Part shown: in pieces, positions 24,401-48,249 of the stretch
Numbering within the stretch: the stretch's first letter is position 1
Layout of the letters: every line of letters begins with the position of its first letter
Source of the DNA: Ascidia mentula
Taxonomy: Eukaryota > Chordata > Ascidiacea > Phlebobranchia > Ascidiidae
Direction: 5' to 3'
Assembly: GCA_947561715.1 (NCBI GenBank)
Contig: OX387200.1
Location: 4,404,501-4,468,500 of the forward strand
DNA length: 64,000 nt
The notes under the pieces: model-generated
What the model was told of the DNA's origin: nothing
The model's input: the letters and a program-made list of their open reading frames with translations, nothing else
The model's database searches: none
Translations under genes and position numbers: made by a program

Positions 24401-27400
24401 TATTTTGTGAATCGTTGGCACAGGGGAATTTACCAAGTGGGGAACTTGGACGCGGTGCAGCAAGACTTGTGGTGGCGGCGAACGAACGAGAACGCGAATC
24501 TGTGAATCTGGGGTGTGCACCGGCCCTCTAGTGGACACGGGAGATTGCTCCAAGGATCTGTGCGACTCCAGACAAAACGTAGTCCCAACAGGTTCGTAGC
24601 TCGTCTGTTGAGTTACTTAATACAGAAGTATATAAAGGTTATAAATAGCTTGTTATAATTTTGCTTTTGTTTCTTATAAATTGTGCCAGTGGTGTACATA
24701 CTATCCTACTTAAACACAAAATATTCCAAATATCCAAACTGAAATATTTAAGATTTACGAATGTTTAGATTCCATCTGTTTAAACTATGTGGTTTTCACA
24801 AATTTCAAATCTTTCTTGGGAACACATTTAGTGCACCCTTCACGTTAGCCCATAACCGTCGTATCATTTTATATATGTGTACTTCTTAAATTTACCAAAA
24901 AATCGAGTTTTTTAAACAATTAGGCTATGAAAATGACACAAAAACAACAAAATCTTTCTTTCGACAGAATGTAGTGACGTATCTCCGCTTTGTAGTAAGT
25001 GGTTACAAAACTCCACCGCCCGTTGCACCAGCGTACGGTATCGCGAACAGATGAAGTTTCAGTGCGCTTTCTCTTGCGGTCACTGCACACCTGGTAAGTC
25101 ATTGCGCATTTCTTGCACCTTTTCACCGTATTTAGCCGAACTGTGAAGACAAAACAGTGTATTGGGTTTAAGGAGTCCATGACTTTGCGGACCTACCTTC
25201 GCGATGACAAATTATTTTTGCGAAGAAAACTAAACACGGAAAAAAGTGTAGCAGTATAAATGTCAAAAATTTTATAGGAAAAATTTATAAGAATGTGGAT
25301 TAGTTTCATTAATGTAAATACGTTAACGTTTGACCCCACCAGACCTACTGAGAAACAAAACTGCACAAGTTGCAATGGTAACAGGATTCCAAATTAAGTC
25401 TGGTACTTTCTTTGCTAGAGTTGAAATGGAGCCAATGGTCGGCTTGCAGCGCTAGATGTGGAGGTGGCAAGCAGAACAGAACGCAAAGTTGCGAAGTTGA
25501 AGGCGAATGCGGAGATGAAGTGGGAGACGGAGAAGTTGAAGAACGAGATTGCAACACAGAGGTAAATTAAATTGTCCAAAAAATTCCCAATAATTGCGCG
25601 ATTCCAAATTTGATCAAAACTGATATTTGGGCAAATTTTGTAACAACGTTGCATTCTATTTGCAGGACTGTGGATCGTGGACGTCATGGAAAGACTGGAC
25701 TCCATGTTCTGTAACTTGTGGTGAAGGAGTTCGGTCGAGGGAACGTTTCTGTCCCTCAGGGCGCAACGACGATTGCGAAGGTTCACCGATAGAGCAAGAG
25801 CCTTGTGACGTTAACATCACGTGCCCAGGTGAACTTTTTGCCTGCTAAACTCTGCTAATGTAAAATCCTCATATACGACAAAAACTAATCCTGTTGTTGC
25901 AATAAAGATCAAAATCGTTTTTGATTTGTCGTGTTAATATTATAGCCTCTTTTCACGGTTTATTTTGACTTACGGAATGTGCTTTCTTCAGGCTGGACCA
26001 ACTGGTCAAACTGGACTGATTGCAATGTCACGTGCGGAGGGGGCATGCAGACAAGGTCACGTGATTGCTATCCGGGTCCGGAGAATGTCACGTGTTCCGG
26101 CAACTCGACGGAGGAAAAATCCTGCAACAGTCAACAGTGCCCTGAGGTTAGTAAAAGTGCCAAAAAAATCAACGTATATTTGGCATATATTCGGTTTGGG
26201 AAAAGTAGTTGTAACTTAGATGTTTATTACGTGTTTTGCTATGTTTAAATTTTAGTGAAATTTTGTTGTAAAGTAATATTTGGGTGAATTGATTCGTTAA
26301 AAGTTTTTCAGATTTTTTGTCATTTTGAAAAACGCTTGTAAAAAATAACATCCTTTTTCTTCCAACAAACAGTGGAACTCTTGGGGATCTTGGTCAGAAT
26401 GTAGTGTGACGTGTGGTAAAGGCGGAACTGAAACGAGAACCAGGTCTTGCAGCGTCGAAGGTCAGTGTCAGGGCGAAAGCACCGACACTCAGAAATGTTC
26501 GTCCAACACGTCATGTGTTCACTGGTCGGAGTGGAGTGCTTACACTGAGTGCAGCGCCTCTTGCGGCGGGGGCGTTGCCACAAGGAATAGGACTTGTGTA
26601 GGAGGTAATTACGCGACTCGTTTAAACGATATTTGTATTACTAAAGTTGGCGTACGTAAATTTGTATGTCGTCGCATCTTATGTGTTGTTTCCAAACCTA
26701 TTAGGTTCGATATGTAAGGTTGGCGAGTTAATTCTCAGACCTTGCACTGTTTAATGTAGGTCTTCGCTGTCTGTATAGACACTTTTCAATAATGCCAATC
26801 AACATACGATTTACAAACCAATTTGAATATGGAAGCACATATCAACCGGACCAACAAAAGCATATCTGTATTTACAAATTATGAATCACTTCGCAGGTAC
26901 AGCCGGTGACGAGGATTGCCCTGGTTACGCTGAGCAGACAATGCCGTGTAACTGGCAAATATGTCCAGACGTCGGAATGTGGTCGGAATGGGGACAGTAT
27001 GGCGAATGCTCGAAAACTTGCGGAGGCGGGAAAATGGAAAGGTAAATTTGCCATTCATAAAATGGCTGAACAATGCAATGGAAACTTTGGCAGCCGAATG
27101 TCAATAGTGTCACATCAAGTGAATAGCGAATAAAATGGCAGAAAACATTTACATTTAAAGCAAACCACTTAATTTACACCAGGCAAAACTTTCGTCAAAA
27201 TGTATGCTTTTTTGTGACGATAACATTTTTATCACAGACGTCGCGTCTGTTTGAACGGAATCCCAGGCTCGGGGGGATGTCCCGGAAGTGTTAACGAGGA
27301 AGCAGACTGTGCGGTCGAGGAATGTCCTGTGGGCTGGTGGTCGGAGTGGTCAGATTGGTCTGGATGTAGCTCGTCGTGTGGTGTTGGTGTGAAAAGCAGA

Positions 27401-29841
27401 GATAGGTAACCTTTCACAATCTAGTAATGTGATTTCGTTTATCAGCGTGTGGTTCGACGTTTGCTTGTCTGACAAAAAACATTTACAATCTTCAGCATGC
27501 ATTATAGACAGCAAACGTTTGTCACGATAACAAATTCACTGAAAGTGAACACAAACAGTTAAGCAAATTTTCAGTAACGACGGGAAGAAACACATATCCT
27601 TGCTATTACACTAAATTTTCAACTGTGCAATTTACTTGCAGGCAATGCGTTGACGGTGTGGCAGGGTTGAGTGGTTGTCCTGGTGACAAGGAGAGCGTGG
27701 AGAGATGTAACGAACACCCGTGCCCAACCTGGTCAGACTGGCAACCATGGACTGAGTGCAGCGCCTCATGTGGCAGTAAAGGCGAAAGAATGAGAGTGAA
27801 AGTTTGCTTCGATTCAACAAGTAAGTTTACGCTGTAACTTGTCATGAGTGGTTTGTGCATAAAATCAAGCTATCATTCTCTACCACAAACATTTTATTTG
27901 TGAATGCAGCCTTTGGGTAAGGTATACTTTTCCACTTTTAAATGAAAGTATCTATTAACTTTATTGTTTTTTGTGGGTTAAATTTTGTTGTTTTTCGTTT
28001 ACTGTGCCGTAAATATTATTAACTACAAAATAAAGTCATTAGATTGCTGGTGATCGGTGGTTTCGGTTAGGTTATAAACATCAAAGGTTATTCATACTGC
28101 GTGAAACATAATACCGGTAATCAAAACTTCCATGTTGTTATTTTGCTTCATTAAGCACAAATCTCTCCAAACACCTGTTTGTATCACGCATGTATCATCG
28201 TAACATATATTTTTTTACAGTTGATGAAATTGTGTCGTCCGACCAATGTAATGACAGCAAAGAAACCTTCGAAAAAAGTCGGTGCAACACTCACTCGTGC
28301 CCCGTGTGGTCTGATTGGTCAGGATGGGGTCCGTGCTCGGCGTCATGCGGTGTCGGCGTAAGCCTGAGGACTCGAGCATGTCAGAATGGAACCATTGGCG
28401 CCAGTGGCTGTCATGACGGAGGTCCACAAGACGAACGCTTCTGTAATCAATGGGACTGCCCTAGAGGTGAGAATTGTTGTGATGTAAATTGTAGCACAAC
28501 ATAGAAAACTTACATTTGCAATAAATGTTATTTTTTTCTTAGTTTGCGAAACGGAGTCGCTTGCCATATCGGGCAAATTTTCGGCATCAAGCTTTGTTGA
28601 GGGCTATCAACCAATCAGCGTTGATCTATCAGCTTCACGTGCTTGGTGCCCCTCCGGCGACGAAAGCGACCAGTGGTTACAGGCATGTATTTTTATTCCT
28701 CATTTAAAAGGGCCAAAGAAAGCGTTGCATTGAATAATAAAATACGGAACAGTAAAAATTCTCTGAGACATTAGTAACAAAGTTCTGAGTTTGTTCAAGA
28801 ACTTGAGCTTATAAATGTTAAAAATTAACATAGTATATCTAACACTAGAACATTTCAGCAAAAGGATAAATGTTAATCTGTTCGTCACTAACTTATAAGT
28901 GCACATTTTACAATAAGCCACATCTGTTTTTGCAACACATTTTATTACTCGTTCTTAACTTTTAATCGTTTTATTTACAGGTTGATTACAACGATCCAGT
29001 CAGTGTTTCTGGCATAGAAATCCGTGGATTCCTTGACAGTGTGTTTGACAACAACGTCCCCAACTACTCGTGGGTGGATCAGTTTGCAGTCGAGTACTCC
29101 AACTCGTTTAACGAGTTTTCGCCGATTACGAACAATGCAGAAAAAAGAAAAGTTTTCAATGGACCAGAAGGACCGATGCCACATCACACCCGCAGCCGGT
29201 AACATTTGGTTTTCTTCATTTATTTCCAGTGGTTTTATCCATCAAAATCTAAAGTATAGGGGCGGTTGAGAAAGTCGTCAGTTTGCCTTCAAAGATCAAA
29301 GATCTTATATTTTTTGCTGTTTGCATCTATAAAGCTATAAGTTTGCGTAACAGAAATCTACACACTTATACCTAAATGTGCCTGTTTAAATCATACACTT
29401 TTTGACACATGTTTTGTAAACTAAGCTGAATATCCAATTTTAATTCTCCATGTTCCTGTTGTTAGGTTCTGGGAGCCGGTGACCGCCAAATCGTGGAGGA
29501 TAGGAATTGTGTCCTCCGTTCCTCAGCGTCAAGCTTGCATGAAAATCAAGCTTCTGAAATGCAAAGGTAATATATTGTGCTGCAGATTTGATATTTCACT
29601 CATTTTATATGGTAGTAGTAAAACAGCAATTGAATATAAAACATGAAGAAATTAAAGTTGGTTCGTAATAGTTATTCCTGGAAAAATTGCAAATTTTACA
29701 CTAACAAAGTTTAATAATTGTTGTACAGGCCGTAAATTGAATAAGGCTGCATTTTAAAACTTCCTTATTCCCCGTTTCCATCTAAATAAAAGTAATTTTT
29801 TTACAGACGGAGAAGAAGCTGGTTCAGGACTGCTATTGTAA
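15450..29841 (+). CDS. Secreted ShK / TSP1 / mucin / F5-8C mosaic protein (~2,390 aa)
   Basis: A large extracellular adhesion- or matrix-type protein. Thirty-eight exons join in phase: 15450-15536, 15731-15935, 16122-16259, 16322-16423, 16668-17585, 17679-18026, 18192-18437, 18514-18645, 18821-18973, 19112-19243, 19314-19397, 19455-19571, 19680-19817, 19887-20009, 20125-20265, 20384-20503, 20635-20760, 21025-21285, 21456-21752, 22064-22438, 22639-22812, 23096-23248, 23460-23609, 23979-24212, 24424-24591, 24968-25093, 25419-25561, 25666-25828, 25992-26146, 26373-26604, 26897-27041, 27238-27405, 27642-27820, 28221-28466, 28543-28682, 28981-29198, 29466-29566, 29807-29841. Exon 1 is a signal peptide (FITALALLTTCVLATG). 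About 22 six-cysteine ShK modules, about 13 TSP1 repeats, a Thr-rich tract and one discoidin domain follow. No membrane anchor is seen, so it is secreted, perhaps into mucus, tunic or matrix. ShK is a widespread fold named after an anemone peptide; nothing here indicates a toxin. Alternative splicing of symmetric exons is possible. Confidence 0.9.
15731..16259 (+). other. N-terminal pair of ShK modules
   Basis: Exons 2 and 3 each encode one ShK-type module with six cysteines ending in SCYFC and SCGLC. A dibasic KRQ follows the signal peptide and could be a propeptide cleavage site. The module boundaries coincide with phase-1 introns. Confidence 0.85.
16668..18437 (+). other. TSP1 repeat plus Thr/Ser-rich mucin-like tract with ShK
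   Basis: Exon 5 starts with a TSP1 repeat (FSEWGEWSECSQSCGGG) and continues for about 250 residues dominated by Thr, Ser, Val, Glu and Pro, typical of dense O-glycosylation. Exon 6 continues this tract and ends in an ShK module (CKASCGLC). Exon 7 is again Thr/Pro/Ser-rich. The tract is irregular rather than an exact tandem repeat. Confidence 0.85.
18514..24212 (+). other. ShK array with two interspersed TSP1 repeats
   Basis: Exons 8-24 carry most ShK modules, usually one per exon. Exons 18 and 19 hold two each and exon 20 holds three. Exons 12-13 share one split module. TSP1 repeats are in exon 11/12 (WSEWSSCSLSCGGG) and exon 15 (WNSWNSWSPCNATCGGG). All exons here are symmetric with phase 1 at both ends, the signature of exon shuffling and tandem duplication. 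Confidence 0.85.
24424..28466 (+). other. TSP1-rich block
   Basis: Ten TSP1 repeats, with one ShK module in exon 26. Each has the WxxW Trp ladder (sites of C-mannosylation in the family) and a CSxxCG motif (O-fucosylation when Ser/Thr precedes CG, for example CSVTCG at about 25,710). From exon 30 onward introns cut inside repeats instead of between them. Confidence 0.88.
28543..29566 (+). other. F5/8 type C (discoidin) domain
   Basis: Exons 35-37 encode one discoidin domain. Seen are the opening Cys (VCETESLAISGKFSASS), the RAWCPSGDESDQWLQVDY core, a V-I-E-I-R strand and the closing FWEPVTAKSWRIGI...CMKIKLLKC. In this family the domain binds lipids or glycans. The intron after exon 35 begins with GC instead of GT (28683-28684), which is the only way to keep the domain in frame. 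Confidence 0.88.
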
Positions 29842-30271
29842 AGTTCGTAACGTCACAAAGCGAAACAACAATTGTTGTTGTTATATTTTTTTTACTACGC
29901 TGTGAATACCGCCAAATATGTGTTTTCAAAAATCCCTTTTAAGCATTGTGCCTTTTCCATAGTGGTTTTCATTGTCGCCCATGAGGCTGTCGCATTTTAG
30001 CAGGGTGGATTGTATTTGTTATAGTGATCGATTTGATGTTGGTGATTAGGCCTGTTACTCTTACCTGAGCTACCTCTTGCACTTAGAAATGGCCTCGATA
30101 TTTGGTTGGACACCTATATCAAGCTATTTGTACATACACAGTTACGATTATTTTTGTAAATATTGTTTATTTATCATTTTTGTGTAAATATTGTACATGT
30201 GCCTTTTTTGCATGAAACTGCCATTACCGTCGTGCTATTTTGTTCTTGAATTCTATTTTGATTTTTTGTTT

Positions 30272-30277
30272 AATAAA
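30272..30277 (+). terminator. Poly(A) signal of the ShK/TSP1 gene
   Basis: AATAAA 431 nt after the stop codon. It leaves only about 260 nt to the start codon of CCDC171. Confidence 0.5.
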
Positions 30278-30299
30278 CTATTTAATTGCATCCACGCCA

Positions 30300-30536
30300 A
30301 AATTAAAGAAAAGTTGTCCGTTTATGAAAAAACTTTAGTTACGGCCAACAGTGGCGCTAATAGAAAGCCAGTCATGCGTGTCGTGACGTCAGGCAGCGGT
30401 TTTGTGATCGAGTTTGAAAGTGTTTTGGTTTTGTAACGTTGTGTTGTGTTGACAATTGTAAGAGAATGCAGTCAGGTTTGTTGTAAGTAATTGTGAATTA
30501 AGTATATGCCCCTCCTTGGTCACATGTACTGGGGAT
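30300..30536 (+). promoter_or_regulatory. Compact promoter/5' UTR of CCDC171 with CRE-like octamer
   Basis: This is the only space available for the CCDC171 promoter. It contains a palindromic TGACGTCA (30384-30391), the binding site of CREB/ATF bZIP factors in animals. No TATA box is evident. Function is inferred from position only. Confidence 0.4.
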
Positions 30537-42213
<11,677 letters not shown>

Positions 42214-44015
42214 CGCAACGTTCAATTGTGACGACACAGACACTCTTGGCACCATCCTTATCTGCAGTTTGACACCTGTTTTATTCTTTATACCAACCTT
42301 CCATTCAATCCATTGTGGCTCTAGTTTTCTGTTTACCTGTGTATGTGTTCCATTGCTTTGAACGCTCCGTTAAAACTGGAAATATTGCTACCATTTAGAC
42401 CGACCAAAATGTGAAATTTCTTTTGGAATGTGCATTCACCACTCGAGACAAGTTACAACCTCTTGCCGTTTTCGAGTCAAGCGACCTTAGACCTGAATTC
42501 GTATGAACTTGAAGTTAATGGTTTTGTCCGTGATGACAAAGTTCAAGCAACAGAGTGACTTCAATCACTCGTTCCTCCGTCCATCGTTCCAATGCATTTT
42601 CCACTTCGACCAGAATGATACCCGTGGATTTTATAAACCGTCTTCGGGTAAAACCTGTTCCTCATTACCACTTGCTGCTAACTCAACTCCTGGAGAGACT
42701 TTAAATTCATCATATTCTGAATTGCATTTCACATGCGTTTGCGGAAAGATGTCGCGGGCCACGGAAATTACGACAAGCTGATGTATTTTGCTTGAGTGAC
42801 ATCTGAAAACTTTAACGCCCTCAGATCGGTATCCCACAATCGTATGACTTCTATAGACCTCCTATCCCGTAGTTTTTTTTTGTTCATTTAGGGCAGTGTT
42901 AGTTGATGTTTTAATCTTGTTTGTTTTTGTGCATACCATAAAAAAAGAGTATATTCGAACGGAAGTTTTTGCATTTCGCTTGTTCTTTGATCATTATTGA
43001 GGGCAAAGACAGATGTTTCGTAGCTGTCGGGGCAGCAGGATGGACAAGTTTTTTAACTCTCGAACTGGAAAAATTGGTAAGCGGTAAAGTGGACAAAAAG
43101 GGTGTTTACACGATAGCATGTAAACTATTACTTGTTTAGGCTATTTACATTAATTTAAGTTGCAAAATATAATTACACAAAAACCCTAACTTGAACTATG
43201 TTCCAAAGCGTCACTACTTGGTACCAACTGTGCCGGGTCAAATTTAGCTTGTTGGCATGAGTTCAGTGACGTAATATCAATGTCGCAAAAACAATTCTTA
43301 TAATAGGATATAAAAAATATGGGTCTTATATACACTTATTGGGGGAACAAACAACGTCCGCATCGAAATATTACCAAAAAAATGTCCATGGAGAAAAGTC
43401 AGCGGCCCCCTTGAAAGTTATAAATGGCACCGGGTTGGGTCACTTCCCCCTCTTGTTGCATGGAAACTGTTAATGTTACAACAGTTTAACCATCGTTGCA
43501 AGTTAATTGGCTGAAAGCAGAGTCCGAAAATTCAGCACATTCAAGTTTGGCACACTGTGCATATTAACGCTTACAACTAAACGAGAAACAATATGGGCAC
43601 TGAAGTGAGTATTCGAGTGACGTCACGGCACGCCATATGCGTTAGAACAGCACAACCGATTCAGAAATGCTTTTTACGCTCCGGGAATTTTCGTTTCCGA
43701 GTTAATTTACATTTAATGACCGGAAGATGTCGATGATGTCATGTTACTTGAAATGCGAACGCGTTTCATTAACTGTAAAGCATGGACCAAGCGTTGACCA
43801 TGATTGAAGATATCGTGATCAGGTTTTGATTCTGTGGCTAATTGTATTTTCCCTGTAAGGGGGGCACCATGTCTCAAGGTAAAATGTTTTGTAAAGCATG
43901 GATTGTGCGACACAAAATGAAAAAGAAACTGTTACCAGTCACAGCACACCGCTCATCCATTGAGGCTGCAACATACGGCAGATCATGCGGAACGCGAGGA
44001 GAAAAAGTAATGGTC
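42214..44015. other. CCDC171 3' UTR and intergenic DNA
   Basis: No canonical AATAAA was noticed soon after the CCDC171 stop. Short open frames lack family features. A TATA-like ttataaatgg occurs near 43418 and a CRE-like TGACGTCA at 43618-43625; neither can be assigned to a gene with confidence. Confidence 0.4.
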
Positions 44016-44021
44016 TATAAA
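44016..44021 (+). promoter_or_regulatory. Possible TATA box of micropeptide gene 1
   Basis: TATAAA about 200 nt upstream of the acceptor-like site (AG at 44218-44219). This spacing is similar to that between the TATA box and acceptor of the third family member. Motif and position only. Confidence 0.35.
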
Positions 44022-44281
44022 GTGCTACGCTTACCTCCACAAGGTGTTGACTATTGACTGATGCGGTCTGCGGTAGTTGCATTGCGGAAATAAGCTTTAA
44101 CTTGATGGGACGCAAAGCATATCATGCACACGACGTAACAAATTGTATACTAGGTATTAATTAACAGCCGTTCTATTTTAAAAATTTTTCTCTGACAAAA
44201 TTTTTATTCTTTCAAACAGAACAAAGTTTATTGTCGTTAATGCTTTGCCGCTGAAACTGCAAGTCCTACTCACACGGAACC

Positions 44282-44446
44282 ATGCTTCAACGAACCGAAA
44301 GCGAAGATTGGCAAGATGTTGCTGTGCCCGGATCTGGAAAAGTCCAACCACAGAATAACGGGAGGACCAACATATTCCTCATAATCATCATGGGTGTAAT
44401 TGCTGTGCTCATGATGGCTTTTGTTTCACGTCCAAAGACCCGATAG
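44282..44446 (+). CDS. Micropeptide 1, single-pass membrane (54 aa)
   Basis: Unrecognised small protein, one of three paralogues in the window. Layout: an acidic N-terminus (MLQRTESEDWQDV), a short polar linker with Asn-Gly-Arg, one hydrophobic segment (about residues 30-48, NIFLIIIMGVIAVLMMAFV) and a basic tail ending SRPKTR. No signal peptide cleavage site is apparent, so a tail-anchored or signal-anchored protein with a tiny luminal or organelle-side tail is likely. An acceptor-like tttcaaacag precedes a 62-nt leader, which contains a 4-codon upstream ORF. AATAAA follows at 44518. The transmembrane core is almost identical to copy 3 although many third codon positions differ, which argues for selection on the protein. 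Function is unknown. Confidence 0.8.
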   Translation: MLQRTESEDWQDVAVPGSGKVQPQNNGRTNIFLIIIMGVIAVLMMAFVSRPKTR

Positions 44447-44517
44447 CAAGCGCGGCCCGCTGCAAAACAGCGTCGACCGAAAGGGTCCGGTGGTCGGAGT
44501 TGCTGAATGTTCGATCA

Positions 44518-44523
44518 AATAAA
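44518..44523 (+). terminator. Poly(A) signal of micropeptide gene 1
   Basis: AATAAA 72 nt after the stop codon of the 54-aa gene. Confidence 0.55.
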
Positions 44524-47500
44524 CGGAAGTGAACGCTATAAGTGAGACTGATGTTCAAGAGTAAACAGACAAATCATGTGAAATAGGCGCGAAGATGCGA
44601 CTGATTTTTAAACCTTTCATGTCGTAATCATTTATTTTTATTGTATTGGAAGTTGTCTTTCGCTTTGTTCAACATTGCGAAGCTTATTCTCTTCCCAAAG
44701 TGATTGTCACTGCTAATTACTGTGAGTTACCGCAGAGCGGTTCATATCTCAATAAACTTGGTTTTGCGACAAATTCGTTGAATGGTTCGAAATTGTTTTC
44801 CTGGGTTGTATGCCTGGCGACAGGAAATTATTGCCTGTATTCGGTAACAAATGAATTCAAACAACATCATCACACGTATCACAGGAAGGCAAAACAAATA
44901 CAACATGAAATTAGCATTTTGTTAAAAAAGAAATATAACAAATATAATTTTATTAGTCGGGACATATGGTCTTTGTGGATAAAACTGCCAATTTTTGAAC
45001 GCCGCAAAGATAAATGTTGCCACATATATATTTTGGGTCACAATTTCCCGGCTTCGTGGCGGTTAAAATCGGCCAAGTGACTTAAAACTTCCTACACACC
45101 TTAAATGACATTTCGAAATTAGGGTTCATTGGAGCAAGACAAGTACACCGGTAATGGACCGATGTTCAAAATAGTCACGTAATGTTGAAAACTTCCTGCA
45201 CTCTACAAAAACCATTCGTTAACACCCCGACGCTCAAGTTTCGTTTATCATTACATTCTCCCCTACGTCGCGCTGCTAAAAATGCGACGTTGTCCTATGG
45301 TTAAACCCCAGTGCGTGAAACACTATCTAGATAAAGCGATTCCTCTTCCACGGTACAAGGGCAACATTCCGCGTGTTGTCTAGCCGAGACGGCTCTTTGC
45401 GGGGCATGTTGGGTAAACAACAGGCGCGCCCCACTTGGGTTGGCAAGTTCTGGCTCCCAGCAGGAACTTGTTTTTGCGACGGTTGCGGGATCGCGCGCTG
45501 CGCAACTTGTATAGCATTAGATGTTACTGCGTTCAAACAACCCAGCGTGCCCGCATCTCATCCCGTCAAATTTTTTATGCGTGAATTCAGTCAGCTCTCT
45601 GATATTAAAAATTGTGTTCGTCACGTTGCAATGGCTTACATCATACAAATTATTTGTCCCCGTGGGTGCTGAAATTTGGCGTTAATTACACGAAGTGACC
45701 TAAATACAGCTATTCACAGGCTGAGTCAAAGTTTCAAAAGCTTACTTTCATAAGTCAATCGAAACAATGTTTTTGTTATCAGGGCCGTTCTCAGTGAACA
45801 CGTTTCACAACTAGGTCATGAGTCGCTTTACTTTGCTAAGCGGCGCTTGTGTTTCAATTTGTAGTAAACAACACTTCGCCCCTTTATGTTATGTTTTTTA
45901 AATTAAAGTTTCAATAGACCGTAAAACTTAAGGCTCACTTATGCAAGCTAGTGTAAAAACTTGAAGAATACGGTGGAAAACCACTGCGATGCAATTTCAG
46001 TTGAATCTCTTGTATAATCGTAACAAAATCCGCATTTATTCCCGTTACAGCATTTTATTTCACTAACCGAAGGCTTAACAAGTCTGTGACGCAATTCTCA
46101 TTGAAGTTTTTCGATCACTCGAAAGGAAACCCGACTGCGGTCTGGTGGTCTAAATAAAAACTGTAAATATATCCGTCCTACCAGATGCGTTCTATTAATC
46201 ACGCCAGATTGTTAGTTTTGAGTTTTTGAAGATGAGGAAATGTTCTGGTCGGCAAATAGAAAAATTGCCGAGAATATATTTCGCCATTTTGGGCGTCGTC
46301 AGTTCCTTTGTTTGTTTTTTTAGATCCACACACACAAAAGTAATTTTTGAGTTGAATAATTTATCACGAACCAGTTATCAGCAGCGTGTGTTATACTGAT
46401 CTGAAAGTTATATGCGTCCTTGTAGTTTTGTTTAACGAATACAATACACCAAACTACACTACCAATCACGTAAAAACGCAGCTGGTGCGGGCTCATGCGT
46501 AGGGGAAGTGATAATTGTGTGTATTCTGTTGACGAAAATTCCTGCCGATCCACATCAAGGAAACAATATATTTGTAAAGTTGCAGGCAATATAACTTCCA
46601 TATTGGATTAACCTGCTGGTGCTTTGATTCAAACATTAACTGTCACGGGTCCAGCGATATCATCGATTCTATTAATATTACGCAGGGTTCATAAGAACCC
46701 ATACGACACACGGTTATTAGTTGCTATACTTGGGCGTGTTCATGCAAACTGACACATCGCGTATAACGCTCAACACAAAATAGAAAGACGGACTGAAATC
46801 AACAACGGGTTGAACGCTAGCTACAGTGACCGAGGGTGCTGAGTCATATATTGGTGAATTCATCAGCTCGGACGATTCTCGAAGCTTTTCTGGCTTCTCC
46901 TTCCGCCTTGCCTTTTGACAGTTCATGTTGGGGGGCGCTTGGCGCGTACGGCGCCATTAATGCTCCTGGTCTATGCACGGCGGTATTACTTTTAAAGCGT
47001 TTGGAACCGTTAAGTTTCGCAGAAGACTTGTGATTGGTTAAAATGCATTGCACAAACCTAAATGCTTGTGAACCATTGAGAAAAACAGAAGCACGTATAT
47101 ATGAGAAGTGCCACTTGGCCCAAAGACAAACACCATTTCGTCGAATTAATTTAATGAAATCACAAGACCGGAGGGCATCTTGGCGACAGCATGCTAATGT
47201 TGACGTTTGTGTTTTGCCTTTTTCTCATATTTTAAAGATGCCACAATGAGACACTTTTGAGTAATTAACAGACAGCTTTTGTGAAATGAATTATAATCGC
47301 AAAACTGCGACTGACTAAGGCAAGTGCTCGAACAAGTGCATGCGGTGTTACCTCTTGAAACTTGGACAGTTCAAACAATATCAATCATGTTTTTGACGCA
47401 TTATCTCATAGAACATGTGTTTGATGGTTCAAATAACACCTCAAATTTGAGAAATGTGCTACAGGAGTATTATTGCGCCACCCAGGGCATGTGCATCACA

Positions 47501-47869
47501 GCGCAAAGCAATTTTAACAAACTGATGGATTGATGGAGTGTTTTGTTTTGTGGTTTCCCTTTCAGACAATCCAAGATTTTTACTTGCCAATATCAAGTTG
47601 AAGCGATTAGTTACTCAAAATTACAACGGAAGCGTAATGAAGTCGTGTCTAATTTGGCACAAACATTTCTCCGAAAATGAACCTATATTTTGTGAGAAGA
47701 GAAATGGCGTTTGCACCGACAAAACCACTAAGGGTGTATTGAGTCAGGCACCAATGATTCAACAAATCAAAATAGCCCGATTCCGCGTTTTTTATGGTAT
47801 TATATGGGCTGCTTCCGTTGCTATAGTTAATTTAAAAATATGTTGTTTTATCTCCTTCAGAAGTTGAAT
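44524..47869. other. Intergenic, no gene recognised
   Basis: Open frames up to 144 codons (44646-45080) exist but are AT-rich, low in typical codon bias and without motifs or splice structure. Nothing else was supported. Confidence 0.4.
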
Positions 47870-48109
47870 ATGGCTGGAGTTATGTCTGATCTCAAGTTCT
47901 GTTTTTACATCAAACTATTCGAGAAGTCCCACATAGAACTTCCACTCACTCTGCGTTTCCGCGAAAAAGAATGCGTTGCCGAGGAAGCGGAGTCAGACAA
48001 CCTGAACCCTTTCACGTCTGCGCAATTTCCAAAGAAAAACCTCAAAGGTGCAACAGAGTCTCCCACACTACCACACAGCAGCGTTGAGAACGCAGTTGCT
48101 GTACCTTAA
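47870..48109 (+). CDS. Possible terminal exon or small ORF (79 aa), unassigned
   Basis: An open frame from ATG 47870 to TAA 48109, directly after a good acceptor (tttatctccttcag, ending 47860). The peptide has ordinary amino-acid composition, including HIELPLTLRF and an acidic then NLNPF stretch, faintly reminiscent of the end of an arrestin C-domain. No preceding exon could be joined, so it may be a decaying gene fragment, part of the leader of the downstream micropeptide gene, or chance. Confidence 0.25.
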   Translation: MAGVMSDLKFCFYIKLFEKSHIELPLTLRFREKECVAEEAESDNLNPFTSAQFPKKNLKGATESPTLPHSSVENAVAVP

Positions 48110-48249
48110 TTAGAAACTATGCGTACTTGTGCTCACCTAAAACTAATTTTTGCAACATGGTTTTTTTCTACACTTTCGCATTCTACTTTGCAGATGCCAG
48201 GGGTGAATAGTGTTTAGAAGATCTGCACTTGATCATACCTGGAATAAAC

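Noticed and set aside
44646-45080. 144-codon open frame
   Set aside because: AT-rich, no homologous pattern, no splice or promoter support; likely chance.
45373-45672. 99-codon frame with CxxC-like cysteines
   Set aside because: Cysteine spacing fits no zinc-binding family I know, and no supporting gene structure.
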